The translations under genes and the position numbers were made by a program. DNA of 64,000 bases. It comes from Catenuloplanes indicus (GTDB lineage: Bacteria; Actinomycetota; Actinomycetes; Mycobacteriales; Micromonosporaceae). Shown in pieces: positions 1 to 7,968 of the stretch; position 1 is the first letter of the stretch; the number at the start of each line of letters is the position of its first letter. The stretch covers positions 744,001 to 808,000 of the forward strand of contig NZ_JAUSUZ010000001.1 of assembly GCF_030813715.1 (NCBI RefSeq). The letters are read 5' to 3'. Below the pieces are notes generated by a model that searched no databases, was not told the origin of the DNA, and was given only the letters and a program-made list of their open reading frames with translations.

Positions 1-1
1 G

Positions 2-2140
2 CGCGTGCTGAGCGGCGAGTCCGAGGCGGCGTCCCGGGTGCGGGTGCAGGACCGGCTGCCACCGGACCCGGCCGGGTTCACCGGCCGGGTCGCGGAACTG
101 GACCGGCTGCGGCGGGCCGCGCGGGCCGGTGACAGCGTGGTGATCTCCGCAATCGAGGGGATGCCGGGCGTCGGCAAGACCCAGCTGGCGCTGCACGCCG
201 GTCACGTGCTGCTGCGCGAGGAGCCGTTCGACCGGGTGCTGTTCGTGAACCTGCGCGGCTTCCACCCGGACCCGGCGCAGCCGCCGGCCGACCCGGCGGC
301 GGTACTCGACGGGTTCCTGCGGCTGCTCGGTGTGCCGGGACGGCAGCTGCCGCACGGGCTGGCCGCGCGGACCGCGGCGTACCGGGAGCGGCTGGCCGGC
401 ACCCGTACGCTGGTGGTGCTGGACGACGTGGCGACCGCGGCACAGGTACGGCCGCTGCTGCCGGCCACGCCCGGCTGTCTCGCGCTGATCACCAGCCGGC
501 GGCGGCTCGGGGCGCTGCGGCCGGCGGCGCGGCTGACCGTGGACGTGTTCACGTCGCGCGAGGCGGTCGCCTACCTGCGGGAGGCGGCGCCGGGCACACC
601 GGTCGGCACGGATCCGCGTGCGGCCGCCCGGATCGCGCGGCGCTGCGGTCATCTGCCGCTGGCGCTGAGCCTGGTCGCGGGCCACATCCGGGGTACGCCG
701 GGCTGGACGCTGACCGATCACGCGGACCGGCTCGACCAGCGGCACCGGGAGCGGCGGCTGGACTCCGGGGTCGAGCTCGCGCTCGCGCTGTCGTACCAGG
801 CGCTGTCGGTTGATCTTCGGCTTCTGCTGCGGTTGGCGGCACTGCACCCGGGCCAGGACCTGGACGCGTACGCGGCGGCCGCGCTGACCGGCACCGGCCT
901 GAGCACCGCACGGGCCGGGCTGGACCGGCTGCGCGACGATCACCTGCTGCAGCAGCCCGCACCCGGCCGGTACGCGTTCCACGACCTGGTCCGCGCGCAC
1001 GCCATCACCCGCGCGCAGGACGAGGACCGCCCGCCGGACCGCCGCGCCGCGCTGGACCGGCTGTCCGGCTACTACGTGGCCGCCACGGCCGCGGCGATGG
1101 ACACGCTGCACCCGGCCGAGGCGCATCTGCGGCCGCGGATCGCGCCGATCGTGGGCCCGCTGCCCGGCCTGTCCGATCCCGACACGGCACTGGACTGGCT
1201 GAACGCGGAGCGGACGACGCTGGTCGCGATCGCCGCCCGGGGCCCGGACCCACACACGGTACGGCTGTCCCGCACGCTGTTCCGCTACCTGAGCGGCGGG
1301 CACCTCACGGACGCGCTGACCGTGCACGGCCACGCGGTGGAGGCGGCCCGGCGTGCCGGTGACACGCTCGGCCAGGCGCACGCGCTCACCGACCTCGGCG
1401 GCGTCCACTGGCGGCTGGGCCGGCCGGAGGACGCGGCCCGGCACTTCACCGAGTCGCTCGCGCTGTTCGCGCGCGCCGGTGACTCCGACGGCGAGGCCCG
1501 CGCGCTGACCAGTCTCGGCATCGTCGCGGACCGCGGCGGGCGCCCGGACGAGGCGATCGGCCTGTTCGAACGCGCGCTCACGCTGTTCGCCGCGGCCGGG
1601 AACCGGACCGGCGAGGCGCGCACGCTGAACAACGTGGCGAACGTGGAGGCACGCCGGGGCCACACCGATGCCGCAACCGCGCACTGGGAGCGCGCCATGC
1701 GCCTGTTCCGCCAGGCCGGCGACCGGGCCGGCGAGGCGAACGCGCTGAACGGTCTCGGCGACCTTGAGGTGCAGGCCGGTGCGTTCGAGGCCGCGGCCGG
1801 CCGCTTCCAGCGCGCGCTCACGCTCTACCGGCAGATCGGCAACCGGGCCGGCGAGGCGAACATCCTGGACAGCCTCGGCATGCTGCACACCCGGCTCGGC
1901 CACCCGGACCAGGCCACCGACCTGCACCGGCTGGCACTGACCATGTACCGGGAGACCGGCGACCGGTACAGCGAGGCCCGTGCCCACAACGGCCTCGCCG
2001 AGGCGGCCCGGGCCGCGGGCCGGTTCACGGACGCGCTCGCCCACCACGAGCAGGCCCTGACGATCGCGGACGGCATCGGCTCCGGCGACGAACAGGCCCG
2101 CGCCCGCACCGGCATCGCCGAGGTGCGGCAGCGCCGCTAG
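2..2140 (+). CDS. NB-ARC ATPase with TPR repeats, AfsR/SARP-like regulator (N-terminus off window)
   Basis: The frame is open to the left edge, so the gene probably begins upstream; a GTG at base 5 is possible but I do not trust it. The visible protein starts with the linker 'FTGRVAELDRL' typical of the NB-ARC segment of SARP/AfsR-type proteins. It has a Walker A motif GMPGVGKT near residue 53 and a Walker B motif LVVLDDV near residue 138, followed by winged-helix-like sequence. At least six TPR units with recurring 'GEA..L..LG' patterns fill residues 430-700. Family knowledge: these STAND ATPases control secondary metabolism, usually through an N-terminal DNA-binding plus BTAD region, which would lie off-window here. 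Whether it regulates the NRPS locus 3 kb away is not shown. Its stop codon overlaps the stop of the convergent small gene at 2137. Confidence 0.8.
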   Translation, partial: RVLSGESEAASRVRVQDRLPPDPAGFTGRVAELDRLRRAARAGDSVVISAIEGMPGVGKTQLALHAGHVLLREEPFDRVLFVNLRGFHPDPAQPPADPAAVLDGFLRLLGVPGRQLPHGLAARTAAYRERLAGTRTLVVLDDVATAAQVRPLLPATPGCLALITSRRRLGALRPAARLTVDVFTSREAVAYLREAAPGTPVGTDPRAAARIARRCGHLPLALSLVAGHIRGTPGWTLTDHADRLDQRHRERRLDSGVELALALSYQALSVDLRLLLRLAALHPGQDLDAYAAAALTGTGLSTARAGLDRLRDDHLLQQPAPGRYAFHDLVRAHAITRAQDEDRPPDRRAALDRLSGYYVAATAAAMDTLHPAEAHLRPRIAPIVGPLPGLSDPDTALDWLNAERTTLVAIAARGPDPHTVRLSRTLFRYLSGGHLTDALTVHGHAVEAARRAGDTLGQAHALTDLGGVHWRLGRPEDAARHFTESLALFARAGDSDGEARALTSLGIVADRGGRPDEAIGLFERALTLFAAAGNRTGEARTLNNVANVEARRGHTDAATAHWERAMRLFRQAGDRAGEANALNGLGDLEVQAGAFEAAAGRFQRALTLYRQIGNRAGEANILDSLGMLHTRLGHPDQATDLHRLALTMYRETGDRYSEARAHNGLAEAARAAGRFTDALAHHEQALTIADGIGSGDEQARARTGIAEVRQRR

Positions 2141-2508
2141 TCGCCGAGCCGCTGCAGCGTGGCCGCGTCCCAGGACAGCGTGACGACACCGTCGGTGACC
2201 CGCACCCCGCCGCCGGTCCAGTCGACGGTCAGCGCCTCACCGTGGTCGAACGGGTTCTTCGCGGAGTAGAACCGGCCGCCGTCGCGCAGGCTCACCCAGA
2301 TCTCGTCGTACGGCGCCAGGAACAGCCGTTCACCACGGTGCACCCGCTCCACGCAGTATCCGGCCTGGCAGCCCAGCTGATCCGCTTTCGTGGCGAACAG
2401 CAGATTCGGCGACAGCCACCGTCCGGCCAGCACGGCCAGCACCAGCAGCCCGAGAACGACCCCCAGCGCGACCCGCCCGGCCCGCGCCTTCCGCGACGAC
2501 GATTCCAT
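2137..2508 (-). CDS. Small membrane-anchored protein of unknown function
   Basis: This 123-residue protein has a basic N-terminus, one hydrophobic segment at residues 12-30, and an exported-looking C-terminal domain of about 90 residues. It holds two close cysteines (CQAGYC) that could form a disulfide. The start is the ATG giving MESSSRKAR, because the hydrophobic helix then follows a positively charged stretch as in an N-in/C-out anchor. The frame stays open further upstream but that extension has no protein-like character. It is convergent with the NB-ARC gene, and the two stop codons overlap. I do not recognise a family. The 173 bases between this gene and the M23 gene show no further gene. 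Confidence 0.6.
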   Translation of the reverse strand: MESSSRKARAGRVALGVVLGLLVLAVLAGRWLSPNLLFATKADQLGCQAGYCVERVHRGERLFLAPYDEIWVSLRDGGRFYSAKNPFDHGEALTVDWTGGGVRVTDGVVTLSWDAATLQRLGD

Positions 2509-2681
2509 GTCGCCCACCGTACAAATCCAGCCCGCCCGTGCACTCCCCGGATCGTGCCGTGGCGAGAATCCGGGGTCCGCTCGGACGGCGATCGGGTATC
2601 CGCCCACCCACCGGCCAGGACGGGGTGAGGCCGGAACGCCACCACGCCGGCCGCGGGAGAACCGCTTGCCGACATCGTTGC

Positions 2682-3281
2682 CTACGGGCAGTTGGCGCTG
2701 GTGTGGTTGACCGCGTACTCCTCGTTGTCGTGGGTGATGCCGGAGCGTTCGCCGGCGAAGTAGGACTCGACCTTCTCGCCGTCGCGGAGCTGCTCGAAGT
2801 GCAGGTGCGGGGCGCTGGACTCGCCGGTGCTGCCGAGTTTGCCGATCTGGTCCCCCATCTCGACGCGCTGGCCCTCGGTGACCATCGGGGGTTCGAGCAG
2901 GTGCAGGTAGAGGGTGGACCACTTGCCGCCGTGGTCGATGCGGACCCAGTAACCGCCGCCGCGGCCCATCGGGCCGCGCGGGTTGTCCGGGGTGCGCTCG
3001 CCGAGGCGGCCGTTGATCCCGGCCCGGACCACGGTGCCGGCGTACGCGGCCAGGACCGGGCGGCCCCACGTCTCGCCGCTGGTCGGATAGAGGTCGACGT
3101 CGAAGTCGCCGTGGCCGGGGTAGGTGCTGAGCCGCCACGTCTCGCCGCACGCCACCGGCAGCTGGAACGCGGGGCGCGGGCCCGGCGGGCGCATGGTGCG
3201 CTCGGCGAACCACACCGCCACCGCGGCCAGCATCAGGACCACGACGACGGAGACGACGGTGCGGACACGAGTGGCAGTCAC
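2682..3281 (-). CDS. M23-family metallopeptidase, membrane anchored
   Basis: This 199-residue protein (GTG start giving VTATRVRTVV; an ATG nine codons upstream is the alternative) has an N-terminal hydrophobic anchor at residues 9-25 and an extracytoplasmic peptidase domain. Candidate zinc ligands of the M23 (LytM/peptidase) fold are present: the His/Asp cluster GHGDFDVD at residues 56-63, YLHL with H127, and the HLHF motif with H159 and H161. The spacing YWVRIDHGG...YLHL...V.EGQ.V..GD.IG..GSTG...PHLHFE is classic for the family. M23 enzymes cut peptide cross-bridges in peptidoglycan outside the membrane or act as regulators of amidases. It is divergent from the ThuA gene with only 73 bases between starts, so they probably share a promoter region. 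Confidence 0.8.
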   Translation of the reverse strand: MTATRVRTVVSVVVVLMLAAVAVWFAERTMRPPGPRPAFQLPVACGETWRLSTYPGHGDFDVDLYPTSGETWGRPVLAAYAGTVVRAGINGRLGERTPDNPRGPMGRGGGYWVRIDHGGKWSTLYLHLLEPPMVTEGQRVEMGDQIGKLGSTGESSAPHLHFEQLRDGEKVESYFAGERSGITHDNEEYAVNHTSANCP

Positions 3282-3354
3282 CGTCCGATGGTGCCAGGCC
3301 GAGACCATGAGCGGCGAACGTGGAAAGCTGGACGAAACGAGCGAAGGAGCGCAC

Positions 3355-4119
3355 GTGAGCACACCGATCCGGGTCACGGTCTGGGGCGAGAACGTCCATG
3401 AGCAGCATGAACCGGAGGTGGCGGCGCGGTATCCGGACGGCATGCACGGCGCGATCGCGCAGGGCGTCACGCAGCATCTCGGTGATCGGGTGACGGTGCG
3501 CACCGCCACGTTGCAAGATCCGGAACACGGCCTCACCGAGGAGGTTCTTCGCGAAACGGACGTGCTGACGTGGTGGGGGCACGCCGCGCACGCGGACGTG
3601 GCGGACGACGTGGTCGACCGGGTGCACCGGCACGTGCTGGCCGGAATGGGCCTGATCGTGCTGCACTCCGGGCACTGGTCGAAGATCTTCACCAAGCTCA
3701 TGGGTACGTCGTGCACGTTGCGCTGGCGATCCGCGCACGACCGGGAGCTGGTCTGGACCGTGGACCCGACGCACCCGATCGCGCGCGGCGTCCCGCACCC
3801 GATGATCATCGAGGAGGACGAGATGTACGGGGAGTTCTTCGACATCCCCGCGCCGGACGAGCTGGTGTTCATCTCGTCGTTCTCCGGCGGCGAGGTGTTC
3901 CGGTCCGGGTGCACGTTCAAGCGCGGCCACGGCAAGGTCTTCTACTTCCGGCCCGGTGACCAGGACTACCCCACGTACCACCACGACGGGGTACGGAAGG
4001 TGATCGCGAACGCGGTCGAGTGGGCGGTGACGGTGCGCCCGGAGCGGGCCGAGCCGACGCTGCTGCGCTACGAGACCGAGGACTTCTACCACGGCCACGG
4101 GTACGGTGGACCGCTGTGA
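3355..4119 (+). CDS. ThuA-like domain protein (trehalose-utilisation family)
   Basis: This 254-residue protein has a GTG start chosen because GAAGGAG lies five bases upstream (3343-3349). It has the ThuA features: an N-terminal strand IRVTVWGENVHEQ, a central 'DVLTWWGHAAHADV' segment, 'HVLAGMGLIVLHSGHWSKIF', a DPTHPIA segment, and a C-terminal 'GGEVFRSGCTF..GHGKVFYFRPGDQDYPTYH'. ThuA proteins have a class-I glutamine-amidotransferase-like fold and accompany dehydrogenases in sugar or inositol catabolism; the exact reaction is not settled. The stop overlaps the GTG of the following Gfo/Idh/MocA gene (GTGA at 4116-4119), so the two are translationally coupled and probably act on the same carbohydrate. 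Confidence 0.85.
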   Translation: MSTPIRVTVWGENVHEQHEPEVAARYPDGMHGAIAQGVTQHLGDRVTVRTATLQDPEHGLTEEVLRETDVLTWWGHAAHADVADDVVDRVHRHVLAGMGLIVLHSGHWSKIFTKLMGTSCTLRWRSAHDRELVWTVDPTHPIARGVPHPMIIEEDEMYGEFFDIPAPDELVFISSFSGGEVFRSGCTFKRGHGKVFYFRPGDQDYPTYHHDGVRKVIANAVEWAVTVRPERAEPTLLRYETEDFYHGHGYGGPL

Positions 4120-5180
4120 CGCTGCGGGTCGTGGTCATCGGCGCGGGGGCGATGGGCCGCGCCTGGATCCGTACCGTCGAATCGGATCCTGATGTGGAAC
4201 TGGTGGGTGTCGCCGACCTCGACGTTGACACCGCCGTCGAGGCCGTCGAGGGACGCGTACCGACCGGGCCGGACGGCGTCGCGCTGGCTCAACGGACGAA
4301 CGCGGACGCCGTCATCAACGTGACCGTTCCGGCCGCGCACCATCCGATCACCACGGAGGCGCTGTTCGCCGGCCTGCCGGTGCTCGGGGAGAAGCCGGTC
4401 GCGGAGACGGTCACGCAGGCGTTGTCGCTGGCCGCGACCGCGGAAGTGACCGGCGAACTGTTCATGGTCAGCCAGTCCCGGCGCTACAACGCGCACCTGT
4501 GGGCGCTGCGCGCGCAGGCCCGCGCGCTCGGCCGCCCCGGCCTGCTCACCACGGAGTTCTTCAAGGCGCCACGGTTCGGCGGCTTCCGGGACGCGATGGA
4601 CCATCCGCTGCTGCTGGACATGGCGATCCACCCGTTCGACACCGCCCGGTTCGTGCTCGGCGCGGAGCCGGTCTCGGTCTACTGCGAGGAGCACAACCCG
4701 CCGTGGAGCTGGTACGCCGGCGACGCGGCCGCGACCGCCACGTTCGAGATGACCGGCGGGGTGCGGTACGTCTACACCGGCAGCTGGTGCTCCCCCGGCC
4801 TGGAGACGTCATGGAACGGATCGTGGCGGCTGTCGGCCGAGCACGGCTCCGCGGTGTGGAACGGCGACGATCCGCCGGTGTCGTCGGTGCCGGTCACGGA
4901 CGGGGTCGTGGCGGACCCGGGCGTGGAGATCGCGGGCGCGCTGCGCGCGTTCACCCGCGCACTGCGCACCGGGGAGGTGCCGATGGGCGAGGTGCACGGC
5001 AACGTGATGAGCCTGGTCATGGTGGAGGCCGCGGTCCGGTCCGCGTCGACCGGCGCCCGGGTGCGGATCGACGACGTGCTGGAACGCGCCTACGAGCGGG
5101 CGATCGCGGAGGAACCGCACCCCGAGGTCCGCGAGGCGCTGCACTCGTGGACATCGGTACGCGAGGCGCTGAAGGGCTGA
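4116..5180 (+). CDS. Gfo/Idh/MocA family NAD(P)-dependent oxidoreductase
   Basis: This 354-residue protein has an N-terminal Rossmann fold with GAGAMG at residues 9-14, followed by 'DVELVGVADLD'. The EKPVAE motif near residues 94-99 carries the lysine that family members use near the nicotinamide. The C-terminal alpha/beta domain includes 'DMAIHPFDTARFVLG', where the His is the usual catalytic/substrate-binding residue. Members oxidise or reduce sugars, sugar acids and inositols. Overlap with the ThuA gene and the shared strand suggest one sugar-degradation operon. The start is the overlapping GTG. Specific substrate not predictable. The 250 bases downstream hold no gene, only two inverted repeats, before the convergent methyltransferase. 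Confidence 0.88.
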   Translation: MTLRVVVIGAGAMGRAWIRTVESDPDVELVGVADLDVDTAVEAVEGRVPTGPDGVALAQRTNADAVINVTVPAAHHPITTEALFAGLPVLGEKPVAETVTQALSLAATAEVTGELFMVSQSRRYNAHLWALRAQARALGRPGLLTTEFFKAPRFGGFRDAMDHPLLLDMAIHPFDTARFVLGAEPVSVYCEEHNPPWSWYAGDAAATATFEMTGGVRYVYTGSWCSPGLETSWNGSWRLSAEHGSAVWNGDDPPVSSVPVTDGVVADPGVEIAGALRAFTRALRTGEVPMGEVHGNVMSLVMVEAAVRSASTGARVRIDDVLERAYERAIAEEPHPEVREALHSWTSVREALKG

Positions 5181-5340
5181 CGTCGCGCGGCGCCGCCCAC
5201 GTCGTTCCCGCGGCGTGGGCGACGCCCGTCCCCGGCGTCGTGCTCGTCTGCGGCCCTGCTCCCGGCGTGGCCCGCGGCCGCTCCGGCGGCATTCGCGTCG
5301 TGGGCGGGTGCCGTGGTCGCGGTATCGTTCGCCGTGTGGA

Positions 5341-5360
5341 CGACGCCGCCTCCGGCGTCG
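5341..5360. terminator. Perfect 8-bp GC hairpin after the oxidoreductase gene
   Basis: CGACGCCG and CGGCGTCG flank a CCTC loop, a perfect stem 160 bases past the stop of the Gfo/Idh gene and before the convergent methyltransferase. No T-tract follows. Actinobacterial terminators often lack one, so termination is plausible but inferred. Confidence 0.4.
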
Positions 5361-5394
5361 GGCCGGTTAGCGGAACGCATCGACGACGCGATGA

Positions 5395-5422
5395 ACGTGT
5401 TGACCAGCTTGAGTCAACACGT
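5395..5422. promoter_or_regulatory. Perfect 10-bp inverted repeat with 8-base spacer (operator or terminator)
   Basis: ACGTGTTGAC is followed after CAGCTTGA by its exact complement GTCAACACGT. A third partial copy of the half-site (GTCAACACA-like) overlaps the right arm. The repeat is AT-richer than its surroundings and sits 8 bases beyond the methyltransferase stop, between two convergent genes. It could be a bidirectional terminator or a dimeric regulator site. Position favours termination; the operator-like half-site repetition keeps the second reading open. Confidence 0.45.
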
Positions 5423-5429
5423 CAACACA

Positions 5430-6467
5430 TCAACCCGGCGCGCGGACCGCGGTGACGACGTGGTCGGTGTCGGAGCCGGTCAGTGCCGCCTCGTGCACGT
5501 CGGTGAAGCCGGCCTCCTTCAGCAGCTCCGTCAGTTCCGGCATGTCGTAGGCGCGGCCGCCCTGCGTGTGGAACATGTTCAGGCTGAACATCCGCACGAA
5601 CGCCTCCGCCGGTCCGGGACCGCGGGACGGCACGTCCGCCAGCGGCTCCAGCAGCGTCAGCCGGCCGCCGGGCCGCAGCGCGGTCGCGGCCCGGCGCAGC
5701 AGCGTGAGCACGTCCGCGGGGCGGTAGCCGTGCACGATGTTGCACAGCAGCACGAGATCGTGGCCGTGGCCGAGATCCGTGGTGAACAGATCCCCGGGGC
5801 GCAGCGTCACCCGCTCCGCCACGCCGGCCTCGGCCACGGTCCGGGCGCCCTGCTCCAGCGCACCCGGCAGGTCGACCACGGTGGCCCGCAATCCCGGCCT
5901 GGCCCGCAGGAACGCGACCGTGTAGCCCGCGTGCCCGCCGCCGAGATCGAGCAGACTGTGGTCGTCGCCGGCCGGGGTCAGCGCCACGATCTCGTCACCG
6001 AGGTGCGCGGCCAGCCGGCGCAGCATGGTCTGGAAGTCGGCCAGCGTGTCCGGGTGGCGCTCCAGCCACGCGTAGAAGTCACCGGACGGCCCGCCACGCC
6101 GCACCGACTCCTCCAGGTCGCCCCACCAGTGGTCGAGCACCGCGACCCAGAACCGCAGCACCGGCACGAAGCTGCCCGGCACGTCGGTGCGCAACCAGCG
6201 TGCGGTGTGTGGCGTGTCGGCGTAGCGGTCCCCGGCACGTTCCAGGTAGCCGTAGCCGGCCAGGGCGTCGAGCAGGATGCGCAGCCCCGCCGGGTCGGTG
6301 CCGGTGCGGGCCGCGGCCTCCTCCGCGGTCAGCGGCTCGGCGGCCAGCGCGTCGAAGACCCCCAGCCGCGCCCCCGCACCCGCGGCACGGAACGACACCG
6401 CGTCCAGCAGATCCAGATACGCCGCCGGAAACGCTTCCGGATCGACACCGTTCAACGGTACGGGCAT
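5430..6467 (-). CDS. SAM-dependent O-methyltransferase (Methyltransf_2/COMT-like)
   Basis: The 345-residue protein begins at the ATG giving MPVPLNGVDP, preceded by GGAGGAG eight bases upstream; the frame extends further upstream without protein-like sequence. Residues 15-110 form the winged-helix dimerisation domain. The SAM-binding glycine loop LLDLGGGHAGYT is at about residues 172-183, followed by the acidic 'VVDLPGALEQ' and the C-terminal 'GGRLTLLEPL' strand. Family members O-methylate small aromatic or polyketide/peptide scaffolds. It lies 190 bases after the MFS exporter on the same strand as the NRPS genes, so it probably tailors the peptide, perhaps on a phenol introduced by the flavoenzyme (16393-17724). 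It may instead have its own promoter in the 190-base gap. Confidence 0.85.
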   Translation of the reverse strand: MPVPLNGVDPEAFPAAYLDLLDAVSFRAAGAGARLGVFDALAAEPLTAEEAAARTGTDPAGLRILLDALAGYGYLERAGDRYADTPHTARWLRTDVPGSFVPVLRFWVAVLDHWWGDLEESVRRGGPSGDFYAWLERHPDTLADFQTMLRRLAAHLGDEIVALTPAGDDHSLLDLGGGHAGYTVAFLRARPGLRATVVDLPGALEQGARTVAEAGVAERVTLRPGDLFTTDLGHGHDLVLLCNIVHGYRPADVLTLLRRAATALRPGGRLTLLEPLADVPSRGPGPAEAFVRMFSLNMFHTQGGRAYDMPELTELLKEAGFTDVHEAALTGSDTDHVVTAVRAPG

Positions 6468-6657
6468 GAGCGTGCTCCTCCAGGAAGATGTCGCGGCCGG
6501 GCAGGCCGGCTTTCTCTGGTGACCGAGGCGCCACCGACGTCGTAGGAACGACATGGACGACGCCTCAGTCACGGTGGTCGATTCAGAAGCAGCGCCGGGC
6601 TGGTCCCGGCCGGGACCAGCCCGCCGACCGGGACCGGTCAGCTGGGTGGGCATGCGG

Positions 6658-7968
6658 TCACCCGGCCGGGGCCGGCACCGCGTCGGGCAGGTCGTCGGCG
6701 CGGCGTAGCGTCCGGGAGGCGGCGGTGATCGCGGCGAGCAGGACCATCGCGGTGCCGCTGACCACGAACAGCAGCGCGATCCCGCGGCCCGGGCCGGTGC
6801 CGATCACCTCGCCGGCCGTGTTCGCGAGCGCGCCGCCCGGGGCCATCAGGGGCTCCGCGACCGCGTCCGCGAGCGGGCCGGCCAGCAGGTAGGCGAGCGG
6901 GACCGCGGCGTCACCGATCACCCGGGCCGCGGCCATCACCCGGCCGAGCACGGCGGGCTCGGTCTTGAGTTGCAGCAGCGTCATCGTGGAGCTGTTCACG
7001 ATCGGCAGCGTGAACAGGAACAGCGGCGCGACGACGCCGATCAGCCACGGTGACGGTGCGAGCGCATGCAGCGCGAGCGCGATACCGCCGCCGGCCAGGC
7101 CGCCGATCACGGCCCGGCTACGGCGGCGCGGACCGCCCCAGGCGCCCATCACGAGGCTGCCGGCGAACAGGCCCGCGCCGCCGGCGAACATCAGCACGCC
7201 GAGCGTGGCCGCGTCCGCGAACGACAGGATCAGCGGCTGGATCAGCACGCCCGCGATGCCGAACAGGAAGTTGAAGACACCGAACACGATCACCAGATGC
7301 AGCAGGCCGGGCCGGTCCCGCAGATGCCGCCAGCCCTCGGCGGCGCCGCCACGCGGCTGCTTCGCGGTGCCGTCCGCCGGTGGGCGGGTGACCGCGGCCG
7401 GGAGCCGGACCAGGAACAGCGTGCCGGCCGCGATCGCGAACGTGAGCAGGTCGACGGTCAGCACACCGCCGATGCCGATCGTGACGACCAGCGCGCCCGC
7501 GATCAGCGGCGCCGCGATCTGCACGGCGCGGGAGATCTGCATGAAACCGTTGAACCGGGCCAGGTGCCGGGTGCCGACCAGCGCCGGGGTCATCGCCTGG
7601 TACGCGACCTGGTGCACGGTCGACGCACCCGCGGTCAGCGCGGTCGCCAGGTAGATGTGCCACACCGCCAGCTGGTCCGTGGCGACCAGCACGGCCAGCG
7701 CGGCCGTGCCCACCGCGGCCACGGTGTCCGCGCGCAGCATCAGTGTCCGCCGGTCGCCGGCGTCCGCGGCCGTGCCGGCCAGCGGGGCGACGAGCAGCGC
7801 CGGTACGGTCGCGGCCAGGAAGATCAGCGAGAACTGCAGCACGGAGCCGGTGCGCTGGTAGACCCAGACGCCGAGGACGAACGCGGTGAGGCTGGAGCCG
7901 ACCAGCGACGCGAGCTGGCCGAGCCAGATCGCGACGAGCAGCCGGGTGGCGACGGGACGCTCAGTCAT
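6658..7968 (-). CDS. MFS exporter (EntS/MFS_3-like)
   Basis: This 436-residue integral membrane protein has about twelve hydrophobic helices. Its N-terminal half reads 'FRLLVAIWLGQLASLVGSSLTAFVLG'-like family sequence, with the loop 'GTAADAGDRRTLM' after the second helix matching the DxxxRR loop of major facilitator proteins. It resembles the enterobactin-exporter branch often found beside NRPS genes. Its start overlaps the end of NRPS module 4 by eight bases, so it is cotranslated with it. Likely job: export of, or self-protection against, the peptide. Substrate is inferred from context only. Confidence 0.85.
   Translation of the reverse strand: MTERPVATRLLVAIWLGQLASLVGSSLTAFVLGVWVYQRTGSVLQFSLIFLAATVPALLVAPLAGTAADAGDRRTLMLRADTVAAVGTAALAVLVATDQLAVWHIYLATALTAGASTVHQVAYQAMTPALVGTRHLARFNGFMQISRAVQIAAPLIAGALVVTIGIGGVLTVDLLTFAIAAGTLFLVRLPAAVTRPPADGTAKQPRGGAAEGWRHLRDRPGLLHLVIVFGVFNFLFGIAGVLIQPLILSFADAATLGVLMFAGGAGLFAGSLVMGAWGGPRRRSRAVIGGLAGGGIALALHALAPSPWLIGVVAPLFLFTLPIVNSSTMTLLQLKTEPAVLGRVMAAARVIGDAAVPLAYLLAGPLADAVAEPLMAPGGALANTAGEVIGTGPGRGIALLFVVSGTAMVLLAAITAASRTLRRADDLPDAVPAPAG

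Noticed and set aside
2137-4098. A 653-codon minus-strand frame that includes the small membrane protein
   Set aside because: Only the last 123 residues are protein-like. The rest runs through the M23 gene out of frame and antisense to ThuA.
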